Origin: Kribbella aluminosa
Lineage (GTDB): Bacteria; Actinomycetota; Actinomycetes; Propionibacteriales; Kribbellaceae
Length of the DNA: 64,000 nt
NCBI RefSeq assembly: GCF_017876295.1
Contig: NZ_JAGINT010000001.1
Location: 620,001 to 684,000, forward strand
Direction: 5' to 3'
Shown: in pieces, positions 56,213 through 64,000 of the stretch
How the letters are laid out: every line of letters begins with the position of its first letter
How positions within the stretch are numbered: the stretch's first letter is position 1
Program-made: the position numbers and the translations under genes
The notes under the pieces: generated by a model
The model's input: the letters and a program-made list of their open reading frames with translations, nothing else
Told to the model about the DNA's origin: nothing
The model's database searches: none

Positions 56213-57268
56213 ATGGCGACCATTGCAACGATCTCCAGCAGTCCGTCGTTTTCCTCGCGTACCGACGCGGTGCTCGACCACGTCACCAAGCGCCTGATCA
56301 GCCACGGCCACACCGTGACCCCGATCGTGTTGCGTGACCTCCCGGCCGAGCCGTTGCTGCGCGGTCAGGCCGACGATCCGGCGATCGCCGCCGCGGCCGC
56401 GGTACTGGAGGCCGCGGACGCGGTCGTGGTCACGACGCCCGTCTACAAGGCGGCGTACTCCGGGTTGCTGAAGGTGTTTCTCGATCTGCTTCCGCAGTAC
56501 GCGTTGAAGGGCAAGACAGTGTTGCCGTTAGCAACGGGTGGTACGCCGGCGCATGTACTGGTCATCGACTACGCGCTCCGGCCGGTGCTCACCAGCCTCG
56601 GCGCGGGGGCGATCGGGCAGGGGTGGTTCGTACTGTCGTCGCACATCCAGGTCTACGACGGCGGCGGGCTGTTGCTCGATCCGGCGGCGTCCGTGCCGCT
56701 GTACCAGGTGACCGAGGCGTTCCTCGCGACCGTCGAGGGCGAGGCGGTGGTCGAGAGTACGCCGCTGCAGCTCGGCGCGGTGGAGGCGGTCCGGGTACGG
56801 CCGGACGATGCCGAGGCGGCGCCGCTGCTGGCGGACCTGGTCGTCGAGTACAGCACGCGGTACGGGCGGACCAACGAGAACACACAGCTGACCGAGGTAC
56901 CTCCGTCGGACTTCCATGCCGAGCGTGGCGGGGCGTTCCTGCTGCTGAGGTACGGCGGGAAAACGGTGGCCGGCGGGGCGATCCGGCGGTACGACGACGA
57001 GACCGCCGAGGTGAAGCGGATGTGGACATCGCAGGTGCACCGGCGCCAGGGGCTCGGGCGTCGGGTGCTTGCCGAGCTGGAGGCGGCGGCGGGAGATCTG
57101 GGGTATCGGCGGTTGTACCTGACGACGGGGCCGCGGCAGCCGGAGGCGGCGGCGTTGTACGTCGCTGCCGGCTTCGAGCCGCAGTTCGATACCGCGGCGG
57201 ATCCGGAGTCGATCGGGCCGTTGGCGTTCGTGAAAGAGATTCCGGTGGCGCTGAAGGTGGCGTCATGA
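56213..57268 (+). CDS. NADPH-dependent FMN reductase fused to a GNAT acetyltransferase
   Basis: The protein has 351 aa. Residues 1-175 are an SsuE/MsuE-type flavodoxin-fold FMN reductase (TISSSPSFSSRTDAVLDHV, VVTTPVYKAAYSGLLKVFLD, PLATGGTPAHVLVIDYALRP). From about residue 187 a GNAT domain follows (VRPDDAEAAPLLADLVVEYS, KRMWTSQVHRRQGLGRRVLA, ARGINE-free acetyl-CoA loop RRQGLGRR). The reductase would supply FMNH2 to the operon's two-component monooxygenases; the GNAT could N-acetylate the imported S-substituted cysteine, as SnaA does in B. subtilis. Linking both activities in one chain is unusual. It ends in ATGA overlap with the next gene. Confidence 0.88.
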   Translation: MATIATISSSPSFSSRTDAVLDHVTKRLISHGHTVTPIVLRDLPAEPLLRGQADDPAIAAAAAVLEAADAVVVTTPVYKAAYSGLLKVFLDLLPQYALKGKTVLPLATGGTPAHVLVIDYALRPVLTSLGAGAIGQGWFVLSSHIQVYDGGGLLLDPAASVPLYQVTEAFLATVEGEAVVESTPLQLGAVEAVRVRPDDAEAAPLLADLVVEYSTRYGRTNENTQLTEVPPSDFHAERGGAFLLLRYGGKTVAGGAIRRYDDETAEVKRMWTSQVHRRQGLGRRVLAELEAAAGDLGYRRLYLTTGPRQPEAAALYVAAGFEPQFDTAADPESIGPLAFVKEIPVALKVAS

Positions 57269-58512
57269 TCGTCGGGCTGGAGATCGACGGGGCGGGTGCG
57301 GATCCGGCTGCGTGGCGTGGGGCGGAGGTCGATCCGCGGGCGATCCTGACCGGTGCACTGGCGGTACGTGCGGCGCAGCGGGCGGAGGCGGCCGGGGTCG
57401 ACCTGGTGACCTTCGCCGATGCGTTGGAGGCGCCGGAGGACGTGCCGGAGCAGGTGAGTGTGCGGCTCGATGCGCTTGGGCTGGCGGCGCGGGTGGCGCC
57501 GGCGACGGAGCGGATCGGGTTGTTGCCGGCGATCACTGTGACGCATACGGAGCCGTTCCATGTGCAGGCGTCGGTGGCGACACTCGACCACATTTCGGGT
57601 GGGCGGGCCGGGTGGGTCGCGGATGTGTCCACGTCCGCTGCGGCGGCCGAGGTGGTCGGGCGGCGGCAGCCGGTACCCGTCGCGGAGACGTGGCGGGAGG
57701 CGCGGTACGTCGTCGATGTGAGCCGGCGGTTGTGGGACTCGTGGGAGGACGACGCGATCGTCCGGGATGCTGCCACCGGGAGGTACGTCGACCGGGAGAG
57801 GCTGCATTACGTCGACTTCGTTTCGCCAACGTTTTCCGTGAAGGGTCCGTCGATCGTTCCGCGACCTCCGCAGGGGCATCCGGTCACGGCTATCCGGGTG
57901 AACACACCGGCGGCGCTGGAGGCCGCCCGCGACGCGGACCTGGTCCTGCTGCCGGACTCGGAGGACGTCGCCGCCCAGATCCAAGCACTACGCGCGAACC
58001 AGCGCCAGTCGGCCGCCGGCGGAAGGAGTGTCGGCGGCGGCCAGAGCGCTGGCGGCGGCAGGAGTGTCGGCGGCGGCCAGAACGTCGGCAGCGCCAGGAG
58101 CGTCGGTGTGACGGCCGACGCCGCCGGCCGAGCCGTCTCCGTCACCCCGGACAGCGCGAGCCCGGACCAGGGCTCTCGGCCCGGTGTTCGGCCGCCGGAG
58201 TCGGACACTGCGGACCGGGTGGCGGGAGTTTCGCGGAGTGGGCCGGTGGTGTTGGTGTCGGTGGGGGTGCGGCCTCATGTGGATGGGGTTGACGGGTTGG
58301 TTGCAGCGGTTGAGGAGTGGGTTGCCGCAGGGGTTGACGGGGTGCATCTTCGGCCGGGGTCGCTCGAGCTGGATGTGCCGGTGATTGCGGACGAACTGTT
58401 GCCGCGGTTGCGGGAGCTCGGGCTGGTCGGGGCTGCGGAGCGAGGTGGGAGCCTGCGCGGACGGCTCGGGCTGGGGCGGCCGCGGAACACGTTTTCGGGG
58501 AGTGCGCGATGA
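57265..58512 (+). CDS. LLM-class flavin-dependent monooxygenase 1 with a Gly-rich internal insert
   Basis: The protein has 415 aa. The N-terminal 250 residues are luciferase-like (AVRAAQRAEAAGVDLVTFAD, VATLDHISGGRAGWVADVST, RYVVDVSRRLWDSWEDDAIV). From about residue 250 to 320 the sequence is a Gly/Ser/Gln repeat (SVGGGQSAGGGRSVGGGQ) encoded by a short tandem repeat. The barrel then resumes (VVLVSVGVRPHVDGVDGLVA) and ends normally. The insert falls in the variable region of the barrel and may not destroy activity. A reduced-flavin monooxygenase on an organosulfur compound is inferred from its neighbours; it corresponds best to CmoO-like members. Confidence 0.82.
   Translation: MIVGLEIDGAGADPAAWRGAEVDPRAILTGALAVRAAQRAEAAGVDLVTFADALEAPEDVPEQVSVRLDALGLAARVAPATERIGLLPAITVTHTEPFHVQASVATLDHISGGRAGWVADVSTSAAAAEVVGRRQPVPVAETWREARYVVDVSRRLWDSWEDDAIVRDAATGRYVDRERLHYVDFVSPTFSVKGPSIVPRPPQGHPVTAIRVNTPAALEAARDADLVLLPDSEDVAAQIQALRANQRQSAAGGRSVGGGQSAGGGRSVGGGQNVGSARSVGVTADAAGRAVSVTPDSASPDQGSRPGVRPPESDTADRVAGVSRSGPVVLVSVGVRPHVDGVDGLVAAVEEWVAAGVDGVHLRPGSLELDVPVIADELLPRLRELGLVGAAERGGSLRGRLGLGRPRNTFSGSAR
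58015..58113 (+). repeat. Tandem repeat inside LLM monooxygenase 1
   Basis: Imperfect copies of aggagtgtcggcggcggcca recur about every 48 nt, with shorter ggcggcgg units between, all keeping the reading frame. They encode the Gly-rich insert. Confidence 0.75.
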
Positions 58513-59825
58513 CCAAGCAGATCCATCTGGCCGCGCATTTCCCGGGGGTCAACAACACCACTGTCTGGTCGGACCCGGCGTCCGGCTCGCAGATCGACTT
58601 CGCCTCCTTCCGGAAACTCGCGGAAACAGCGGAACGCGGAACCTTCGACTTCTTCTTCCTGGCCGAAGGACTGCGACTGCGCGAGGTGAAAGGCAGGATC
58701 CACGACCTCGACGTCGTCGGCCGCCCGGAATCCCTCACCGTGCTCAGCGCACTGGCCGCGGTCACCACCCACCTCGGCCTGGCCGCAACGGTGAACTCGA
58801 CCTTCAACGAGCCGTACGAGCTCGCCAAGCGCCTCGCCACCCTCGACCACGTCTCCGGCGGACGTGCCGCCTGGAACGTCGTCACGTCCTGGGACGCCTT
58901 CACCGGCGAGAACTTCCGCCGCGGCGGCTACCTGGACAAGTCCGACCGGTACGTCCGCGCGCAGGAATCACTGCGGATCGTCCGGAAACTGTGGGATTCC
59001 TGGACCGGTGACGACCTCGTCCTCGACCAGGCATCAGGCAGCTTCGCCCGCGAGGGCGCTGGGGCCTTCGCGGACGCCGGCCCGCACTTCGACATCCGCG
59101 GACGGTTCGGGCTGCCGCCGTCGCCGCAGGGCCGGCCGGTGATCATCCAGGCCGGGGACAGCGACGAGGGCCGGGAGTTCGCCGCGGCCGGCGCGGACGT
59201 GATCTTCAGCCGGCACGGGACGTTCGCGGCCGGGCAGACCTTCTACAAGGACGTGAAGTCCCGGCTGGCGAAGTACGGCCGGAGTGACGAGTCGCTGAAG
59301 ATCATGCCGGCCGTGACGGTGGTGGTCGCGGACACGGACGCCGAGGCGATCGAGAAGGCGGCGTACATCCGGGAGCAGCAGGTTTCCGGGCCGACCGCTC
59401 TGGTCCTAGCGGAACTGCTGTGGGGCCGCGACCTGTCGGCGTACGACCCGGACGGGCCGTTGCCGGCCGAGGACCCGGTCGTCGGGTCGTCGGTGACGCA
59501 GGGCCGGGTCGGGTACAACGACCCGTTCCCGATCGTCGCGGAATGGCGGGCGCAGGCCGAGGCCAACGGATGGTCGCTGCGGCAGACGGTCATCAACCAG
59601 CAGAACCGGCAGACGTTCGTCGGTTCGCCGACCACGGTCGCGGAGGCGGTCAACCGGCACGTCCAGGAAAATGCGGCAGACGGTTTCGTACTCGTTCCGC
59701 ATCTCACTCCGGGCGGCCTCGACGACTTCGTCGACCGGGTCATCCCGCTGCTCCGCGAGTACGGCGTCTTCCGCTCGGAGTACAGCGGTACGACGTTGCG
59801 CGATCACCTCGGACTGTCGCGATGA
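58509..59825 (+). CDS. NtaA/SnaA/DszA-family FMNH2-dependent monooxygenase (CmoJ-like)
   Basis: The protein has 438 aa. The opening IHLAAHFPGVNNTTVWSDP is characteristic of the nitrilotriacetate/pristinamycin/dibenzothiophene-sulfone monooxygenase family, followed by TFDFFFLAEGLRLRE, LATLDHVSGGRAAWNVVTSW and VIIQAGDSDEGREFAA. It needs reduced FMN from a partner reductase, present in the operon. In B. subtilis the relative CmoJ oxidatively cleaves N-acetylated S-alkylcysteines. It overlaps both neighbours by 4 nt. Confidence 0.9.
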   Translation: MTKQIHLAAHFPGVNNTTVWSDPASGSQIDFASFRKLAETAERGTFDFFFLAEGLRLREVKGRIHDLDVVGRPESLTVLSALAAVTTHLGLAATVNSTFNEPYELAKRLATLDHVSGGRAAWNVVTSWDAFTGENFRRGGYLDKSDRYVRAQESLRIVRKLWDSWTGDDLVLDQASGSFAREGAGAFADAGPHFDIRGRFGLPPSPQGRPVIIQAGDSDEGREFAAAGADVIFSRHGTFAAGQTFYKDVKSRLAKYGRSDESLKIMPAVTVVVADTDAEAIEKAAYIREQQVSGPTALVLAELLWGRDLSAYDPDGPLPAEDPVVGSSVTQGRVGYNDPFPIVAEWRAQAEANGWSLRQTVINQQNRQTFVGSPTTVAEAVNRHVQENAADGFVLVPHLTPGGLDDFVDRVIPLLREYGVFRSEYSGTTLRDHLGLSR

Positions 59826-61828
59826 CGGTTTCGGAAATGCGTCCGTGGAAGGTTCCGCCGGCGACCGTGGTGTTCGTCGGCGGGGGTCCGCGGACGGTGG
59901 GGCTGCTGGAGCGGTTCGCGGCCGGCGCGGAGGAGCTGCTCGAGGGTCGCGACGTACACATCCATGTCGTAGATCCGTACCCGGTGGGTGGCGGGCGGAT
60001 CTGGCGGCGGGAACAGTCGCGGCTGCTCTGGATGAACTCGATGACGTCCGACATCACGATCTTCACCGACGAGTCGGTGGAGTGCGAGGGGCCGATCGTG
60101 CCGGGTCCGGACCTCGCGAGCTGGGTCGCCGGTGAGGGCGCGGTGATCCTCGAGAAGGCCGGGCTGGAGCCGCCCGGGCCGATGGACTTCCCACCGCGGC
60201 TGGTGCAGGCGGAGTACCTGGCGTGGGTGTGGGAGCGCGTCGTCCGCGATCTCCCCGCAACCGTCAGCACGCACCGGGAGCGGGCCGTCGAGCTCACCGC
60301 GGACCAGCGGGTGATCCTCGAGTCCGGTACGGAGATCGCGGCCGACGCGGTGGTCCTTGCCCTCGGCTACCTGGATCGGTTGCCGACGGCATCGGAATCG
60401 GCGTGGGCCGCGCAGGCCGCGGACGCGGGGCTGACCTACATTCCGCCGGGGTACACCGCGGACGTCGACCTGGACGGGCTGTGGCCACAGGCGCCGGTGA
60501 TCGTGCGCGGGTTCGGCCAGGCGTTCGTCGACCTGATGGTGCTGCTCACCGAGGGCCGCGGCGGCTGGTACGACGAGTGCGACGGGCTGCTCACGTACCG
60601 CCCGTCCGGCGACGAGCCGATCCTGTACGTCGGCTCCCGCCGCGGCGTCCCGTACCACGCGAAACTCGGCTACACCGTTGCCGGCACCAAGCCGGTCCCC
60701 ACGCACTACCTGACGAAGGAAGCGCTGGGCGACGGTCCGCTCGACTTCGATCGCGACGTACTGCCGTTGATCGAGAAAGAGCTCGCCTACGCCCACTACA
60801 AGCAACTGTTCGGTGCGCATTCCGAACGAGTACGCATGCCTTGGGAGGAGTTCGCAAAGGCGCTGGACAGCTGGACGCCCGTGACAGCCCAGGACTGGGG
60901 GCACAGCGGATTCGATGTCGAGCCTGTTGCGGCGCCCTCGGCCGCCCCGCCACCGGCGCGCGGCACCACCGCAGCCCCGCCCTCGGCGTGGGGGCAGTTG
61001 ACGGATGCTGCGTTCGCGGCGGTGGTTGCTGGGGCGGTGCCTGATCCGGTGGATCGGTTCGTTCGGCGCGAGGTGGATCGGCCGTTGGACGGACTCCGCT
61101 GCGCGGATCGGGAGCGGTTCGAGCAGTTCATGGTCGAGCTGATCGAGGACGATCTGCTGCGGCGGGCGGACCCTTCCTGCTCCGCCGATCTGGCGGTGTT
61201 CAACGCCTTGCTCAGCGTCTACAGCGTGTTGTCGCGGGCGATCACCGACGGTCAGCTGTCGGACGAGGACCGGGTGCGGAAGGTGGAGCGCGAGTGGCAC
61301 GGGTTCTTCTCGTTCGTGGCCAGCGGGCCGCCGCCGCGGCGGCTGGAGGAACTGCTCGCGCTGCATCGCGCCGGGATCGTCCGGTTCGCCGGGCCGGACC
61401 TGGATGTTGCCATCGACAACGATGAGTTCGTTGCCCGGAGCCCCGGTGTCGCGGGTGAGATCCGTGCCCGCGCGTTCGTCGAGGCCCGGCTGCCGAGTCC
61501 CGACGTACTCGCGGCCTCGGATCCACTGCTGCGCGGCCTGCTGGGATCCGGCGCACTGGCCGCCGACGAGTTGTTCGCTTCCGACGGAACCAGCCTCGGC
61601 GGAGGCCAGCTCAAGGCCGACTCGCGGTCCCGCGCGGTCCGCGCCGACGGCTCGGTGCACCCGGCGCTGTTCCTGCTCGGGCCCTCGGTGTCCGGCTCGG
61701 CCGGATCGTCCGGGTTCTCTCGCCCGCACTTCAACGGTCCCGGCTTCCGGCAGAACGACGCCGTCGCGCGGGACCTCCTCAAACTGCTCGCCCCGACCGT
61801 ACGGAAGGAAGAACGCCATGCCAGTTGA
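59822..61828 (+). CDS. FAD/NAD(P)-binding (NAD_binding_9) protein
   Basis: The protein has 668 aa. The dinucleotide-binding start VVFVGGGPRTVGLLERFAAG and HVVDPYPVGGGRIWRREQSR are typical of the FAD-NAD(P)-binding family (PF13454). A second nucleotide segment is ADAVVLALGYLDRLPT. A Pro/Ala linker near residues 375-392 separates it from a helical C-terminal half that ends in a Rossmann-like closing strand (HPALFLLGPSVSGSAG). The function is not established; similar proteins occur in actinobacterial secondary-metabolite and sulfur loci. In this operon it may oxidise or reduce an intermediate. ATGA overlap with the previous gene; 11-nt overlap with the next. Confidence 0.83.
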   Translation: MTVSEMRPWKVPPATVVFVGGGPRTVGLLERFAAGAEELLEGRDVHIHVVDPYPVGGGRIWRREQSRLLWMNSMTSDITIFTDESVECEGPIVPGPDLASWVAGEGAVILEKAGLEPPGPMDFPPRLVQAEYLAWVWERVVRDLPATVSTHRERAVELTADQRVILESGTEIAADAVVLALGYLDRLPTASESAWAAQAADAGLTYIPPGYTADVDLDGLWPQAPVIVRGFGQAFVDLMVLLTEGRGGWYDECDGLLTYRPSGDEPILYVGSRRGVPYHAKLGYTVAGTKPVPTHYLTKEALGDGPLDFDRDVLPLIEKELAYAHYKQLFGAHSERVRMPWEEFAKALDSWTPVTAQDWGHSGFDVEPVAAPSAAPPPARGTTAAPPSAWGQLTDAAFAAVVAGAVPDPVDRFVRREVDRPLDGLRCADRERFEQFMVELIEDDLLRRADPSCSADLAVFNALLSVYSVLSRAITDGQLSDEDRVRKVEREWHGFFSFVASGPPPRRLEELLALHRAGIVRFAGPDLDVAIDNDEFVARSPGVAGEIRARAFVEARLPSPDVLAASDPLLRGLLGSGALAADELFASDGTSLGGGQLKADSRSRAVRADGSVHPALFLLGPSVSGSAGSSGFSRPHFNGPGFRQNDAVARDLLKLLAPTVRKEERHAS

Positions 61829-62954
61829 GTTCCTGGGCATCGCCGGCACCAACCCGGCCAGTGAGGTCACGCCGCGGACCGGCGGCCCGCTGGACCTGGA
61901 GTACACCTCGAAGCTCGCCCGCGCCCACGAGGACAACGGATGGGACCGGATCCTGTTCGCCTACCACTCCGGCTCGCCCGACCCCGCCCAGGTCGCGGCG
62001 TACGTCGCAGGCCGCACCGAGCGGATCAACCTGGTGGTCGCGCACCGGCCGAACGTCGCCTATCCGACACTGACCGCGAAAACGTTTTCGACGCTGGATC
62101 AGATCAGCAACGGCCGGTTCGAGGTGCACGTGATCACCGGCGGCTCGACCGCGGACCAGGCGGCCGAAGGCGACTACCTGGCGAAGGACGACCGATACGG
62201 ACGGACCCGCGAGTTCATCCAGATCCTCAAGCAGGCCTGGACGTCGGACGAACGGTTCGACTTCGACGGAAACCACTACCGGTTCGAGCATTTCCTGGCC
62301 GACATCAAGCCGGTCCAGCAGCCGCGACCGCGGATCTCCTTCGGCGGCTCGTCCCCGGCCGCGTACGCCGTGGGTGCGGCCGAGGCGGACGTCTTCGCGC
62401 TCTGGGGTGAACCGCTGGCCGGGACCCGGGAACAGCTCGCGACCATCGACGCGGCGGCCGCCGCCGCGGGCCGGGCGGACCGGCCGACGATCCAGATCGC
62501 GTTCCGGCCGATCATCGCGCCGACCGAGGAACTCGCCTGGGCAAAGGCGGAAAACGTTGTCGGCCGCATCAAGGAAGCCCAGAACCCGCCCCTAGCTTCG
62601 CTCGGGGCCGAGGAGGCAACCGGCGGGGTTCGGGCGAGTACCAGGCTGCGCTCGAAGACCCCGGAAAACGCGGGATCGCAGCGGTTGCTGAAGGCAGTCG
62701 CGGCCGGTGAGCGGCACGACCGAGCGCTCTGGACCGCGCCGACCGGGCTGACCGGCGGCGGCGGAAACTCCACGGCACTCGTCGGAACGCCGGAAACCGT
62801 CGCCGCCGCCCTTCTCGACTACTACGACCTCGGGATCCGGATCTTCTCCGCCCGCGGCTACGACATCTACGACGACGCGATCGACTTCGGGCGGCACGTC
62901 ATCCCGCTGGTCCGGTCCGAGGTCGCCCACCGCGAGCAGAGGAAAGCGTCATGA
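61818..62954 (+). CDS. SsuD-like LLM-class alkanesulfonate-type monooxygenase
   Basis: The protein has 378 aa; ggaagg precedes the ATG at 61818. Family landmarks are HEDNGWDRILFAYHSGSPDP, NLVVAHRPNVAYPTLTAKTF, LDQISNGRFEVHVITGGSTA and YSKDDRYGR-like YLAKDDRYGRTREF. This is the SsuD/alkanesulfonate monooxygenase pattern, releasing sulfite from sulfonates with FMNH2 and O2. It supports the sulfur role of the operon. ATGA overlap with the DUF1684 gene. Confidence 0.92.
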   Translation: MPVEFLGIAGTNPASEVTPRTGGPLDLEYTSKLARAHEDNGWDRILFAYHSGSPDPAQVAAYVAGRTERINLVVAHRPNVAYPTLTAKTFSTLDQISNGRFEVHVITGGSTADQAAEGDYLAKDDRYGRTREFIQILKQAWTSDERFDFDGNHYRFEHFLADIKPVQQPRPRISFGGSSPAAYAVGAAEADVFALWGEPLAGTREQLATIDAAAAAAGRADRPTIQIAFRPIIAPTEELAWAKAENVVGRIKEAQNPPLASLGAEEATGGVRASTRLRSKTPENAGSQRLLKAVAAGERHDRALWTAPTGLTGGGGNSTALVGTPETVAAALLDYYDLGIRIFSARGYDIYDDAIDFGRHVIPLVRSEVAHREQRKAS

Positions 62955-63727
62955 CGGTTGTTTCCGACCTGGAGCAGGACTGGCACACCTGGCACACCGC
63001 CCGCGAGCACGACCTGGACACCGACTACGGCTGGCTGTCGATCGTCGCCTTCGACTGGCTGTCGCCGACGCCGACCGCGATCGAGGGTCTGCCCGGGCGA
63101 TGGTGGGCCGACCAGCGCGCGTACGTCACGGCCGCCGGCGAGCTGACACTCGGCGGGGAGCCGGTCGAGGGAACGGTTTCCGCAACGGTTCCGGAAGCCG
63201 GATCTCTCAGCTGGCTGCTGTACGGCGACCGGCTGGCGGAGCTCGTCCTCCGGGGCGGCCGGTACGCGATCCGCCAACGGGATCCACGCGCCACGACACG
63301 CCAGGGCTTCGCCGGCGTACCGGCGTACCCGCTGGACGACGCGTGGATCGTCACCGGGTACTTCAGCCCGTACTCCAAGGCGCAGCGGGTGGAGGTGTCG
63401 ACCGCGCGCGACGACCTGCGGCAGCACATCACCGCCGTCGGCACGGTGCACGTCGCGCTCGGCGGTACGGCGTACGAGCTGGTCGCGACGTCGGCGGGCG
63501 ACGACCGGCTGAACGTGTCGTTCCACGACCGGACGAACGGCGAGGAGACGGCGCCGTGGCGGTTCGTCACGACCGGTCCGGTGCAGTCCGACGGGTCGGT
63601 GCGGATCGACTTCAACCGGACGATCAACCTGCCGTTCGCGTTCACCGCGTACGGGACCTGCCCGGCTCCGGTGCCGGGTAACCGCCTCGCGCTCCCGGTG
63701 ACCGCCGGCGAGAAGCGGGTCAGATGA
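62951..63727 (+). CDS. DUF1684 family protein
   Basis: The protein has 258 aa and no signal peptide. The DUF1684 landmarks are present: LDTDYGWLSIVAFDWL near the start, RQRDPRATTRQGFAGVPAYP in the middle, and the ending IDFNRTINLPFAFTAYGTCP followed by GNRLALPVTAGEK. The family has no agreed function; it often accompanies luciferase-like monooxygenases. It is coupled at both ends by ATGA overlaps, which marks it as an integral member of the operon. Confidence 0.88.
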   Translation: MTVVSDLEQDWHTWHTAREHDLDTDYGWLSIVAFDWLSPTPTAIEGLPGRWWADQRAYVTAAGELTLGGEPVEGTVSATVPEAGSLSWLLYGDRLAELVLRGGRYAIRQRDPRATTRQGFAGVPAYPLDDAWIVTGYFSPYSKAQRVEVSTARDDLRQHITAVGTVHVALGGTAYELVATSAGDDRLNVSFHDRTNGEETAPWRFVTTGPVQSDGSVRIDFNRTINLPFAFTAYGTCPAPVPGNRLALPVTAGEKRVR

Positions 63728-64000
63728 AGTTCTGTACGTACACGCTGATCGACAACTCGCCCGACCCGGTCAGCGGCGTACAGCTCTCGCCGGCCGAGCG
63801 GTTCCAGCACGTGGTCCAGCAGGCGCAGTGGGCCGAGGAGCTGGGCTTCGACGCGTACGGCGTGGGGGAGCGGCACGCACAGCGGTTCATCTCCTCGTCG
63901 CCGCCGGTCGTGCTGTCGTACATCGCCGCCGTCACGTCGCGGATCCGTTTGCTGACCACGGTGACGGTGCTGTCGTTGCTGGACCCGGTGCGGGTGGCGG
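63724..64000 (+). CDS. LLM-class flavin-dependent monooxygenase, 3'-truncated by the window end
   Basis: 92 residues are visible, starting at an ATG in an ATGA overlap. The sequence CTYTLIDNSPDPVSGVQLSP, WAEELGFDAYGVGERHAQRF and SRIRLLTTVTVLSLLDPVRV is a luciferase-like N-terminus. It is the fourth monooxygenase of the operon, which continues beyond the window. Confidence 0.88.
   Translation, partial: MKFCTYTLIDNSPDPVSGVQLSPAERFQHVVQQAQWAEELGFDAYGVGERHAQRFISSSPPVVLSYIAAVTSRIRLLTTVTVLSLLDPVRVA

Noticed and set aside
54359..56311. Minus-strand 650-codon frame opposite both binding-protein genes
   Set aside because: It arises from the shared codon pattern of the two paralogues; the plus frames have lipoboxes and family motifs.
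59804..61936. Minus-strand 710-codon frame
   Set aside because: Opposite the FAD/NAD(P)-binding gene, which has a clear nucleotide-binding motif and overlapping operon neighbours.

Overview
The window is chromosomal DNA of a high-GC actinobacterium. The 16S rRNA, the high GC at third codon positions, the many GTG starts with 4-nt ATGA/GTGA overlaps, and the saprophyte gene content fit Kribbella or a close relative (Propionibacteriales). This is a reading by eye; a 16S database search would settle it.

Layout. 1-7.4 kb: a 5'-truncated glycosidase/metallophosphoesterase, remnants, a Shedu-like (DUF4263-type) candidate nuclease behind a 24-nt palindrome and three 19-bp direct repeats, a double YCII protein, a Tat-exported metallophosphatase, a KTSC protein and a beta-lactamase remnant. 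8.1-13.8 kb: a complete rrn operon (16S-23S-5S, no tRNA in the spacer) with promoter, leader, a 23S processing stem and a strong terminator. 13.9-21.2 kb: single genes (MarR with a luciferase-like oxidoreductase, RraA-like, a nucleotide kinase-like ATPase, a degenerate Ada/AlkA protein, a PEP-mutase-like enzyme with an ABM protein, a frameshifted methyltransferase, a SpoU methylase), mixed with gene remnants.

21.2-37 kb: a carbohydrate locus. A LacI regulator with three operator-like sites faces a sugar ABC importer, an SDR, two heparinase II/III-like proteins, a DUF624 membrane protein, a beta-helix protein, an SGNH esterase, a PL8 lyase and a CE7 acetyl esterase. Together they suggest use of an acetylated, uronate-containing polysaccharide. 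37-38.5 kb holds a frameshifted membrane protein and a G-rich repeat block. 38.5-44.6 kb is a second sugar locus: LacI, GH127 beta-L-arabinofuranosidase and an ABC importer. 44.6-52.2 kb holds TerC, TetR with an FAD monooxygenase, XRE-cupin and GNAT sharing one promoter region, and cell-wall peptidases.

52.4-64 kb (runs off the end): a long co-directional operon headed by a 24-aa Cys-containing leader peptide. It encodes a polar amino-acid/cystine-type ABC importer with two paralogous binding proteins, an FMN reductase-GNAT fusion, four luciferase-like monooxygenases (the last truncated), a FAD/NAD(P)-binding protein and a DUF1684 protein. The set resembles the Bacillus subtilis ytmI (snaA-tcyJKLMN-cmo) S-alkylcysteine salvage operon in a different arrangement. 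It is the most interesting system in the window.

A DNA-level signal also recurs: AT-rich CGGAAA/TTTCCG clusters, often around AACGTT, sit inside many genes in different reading frames and are sparse between about 14 and 22 kb.
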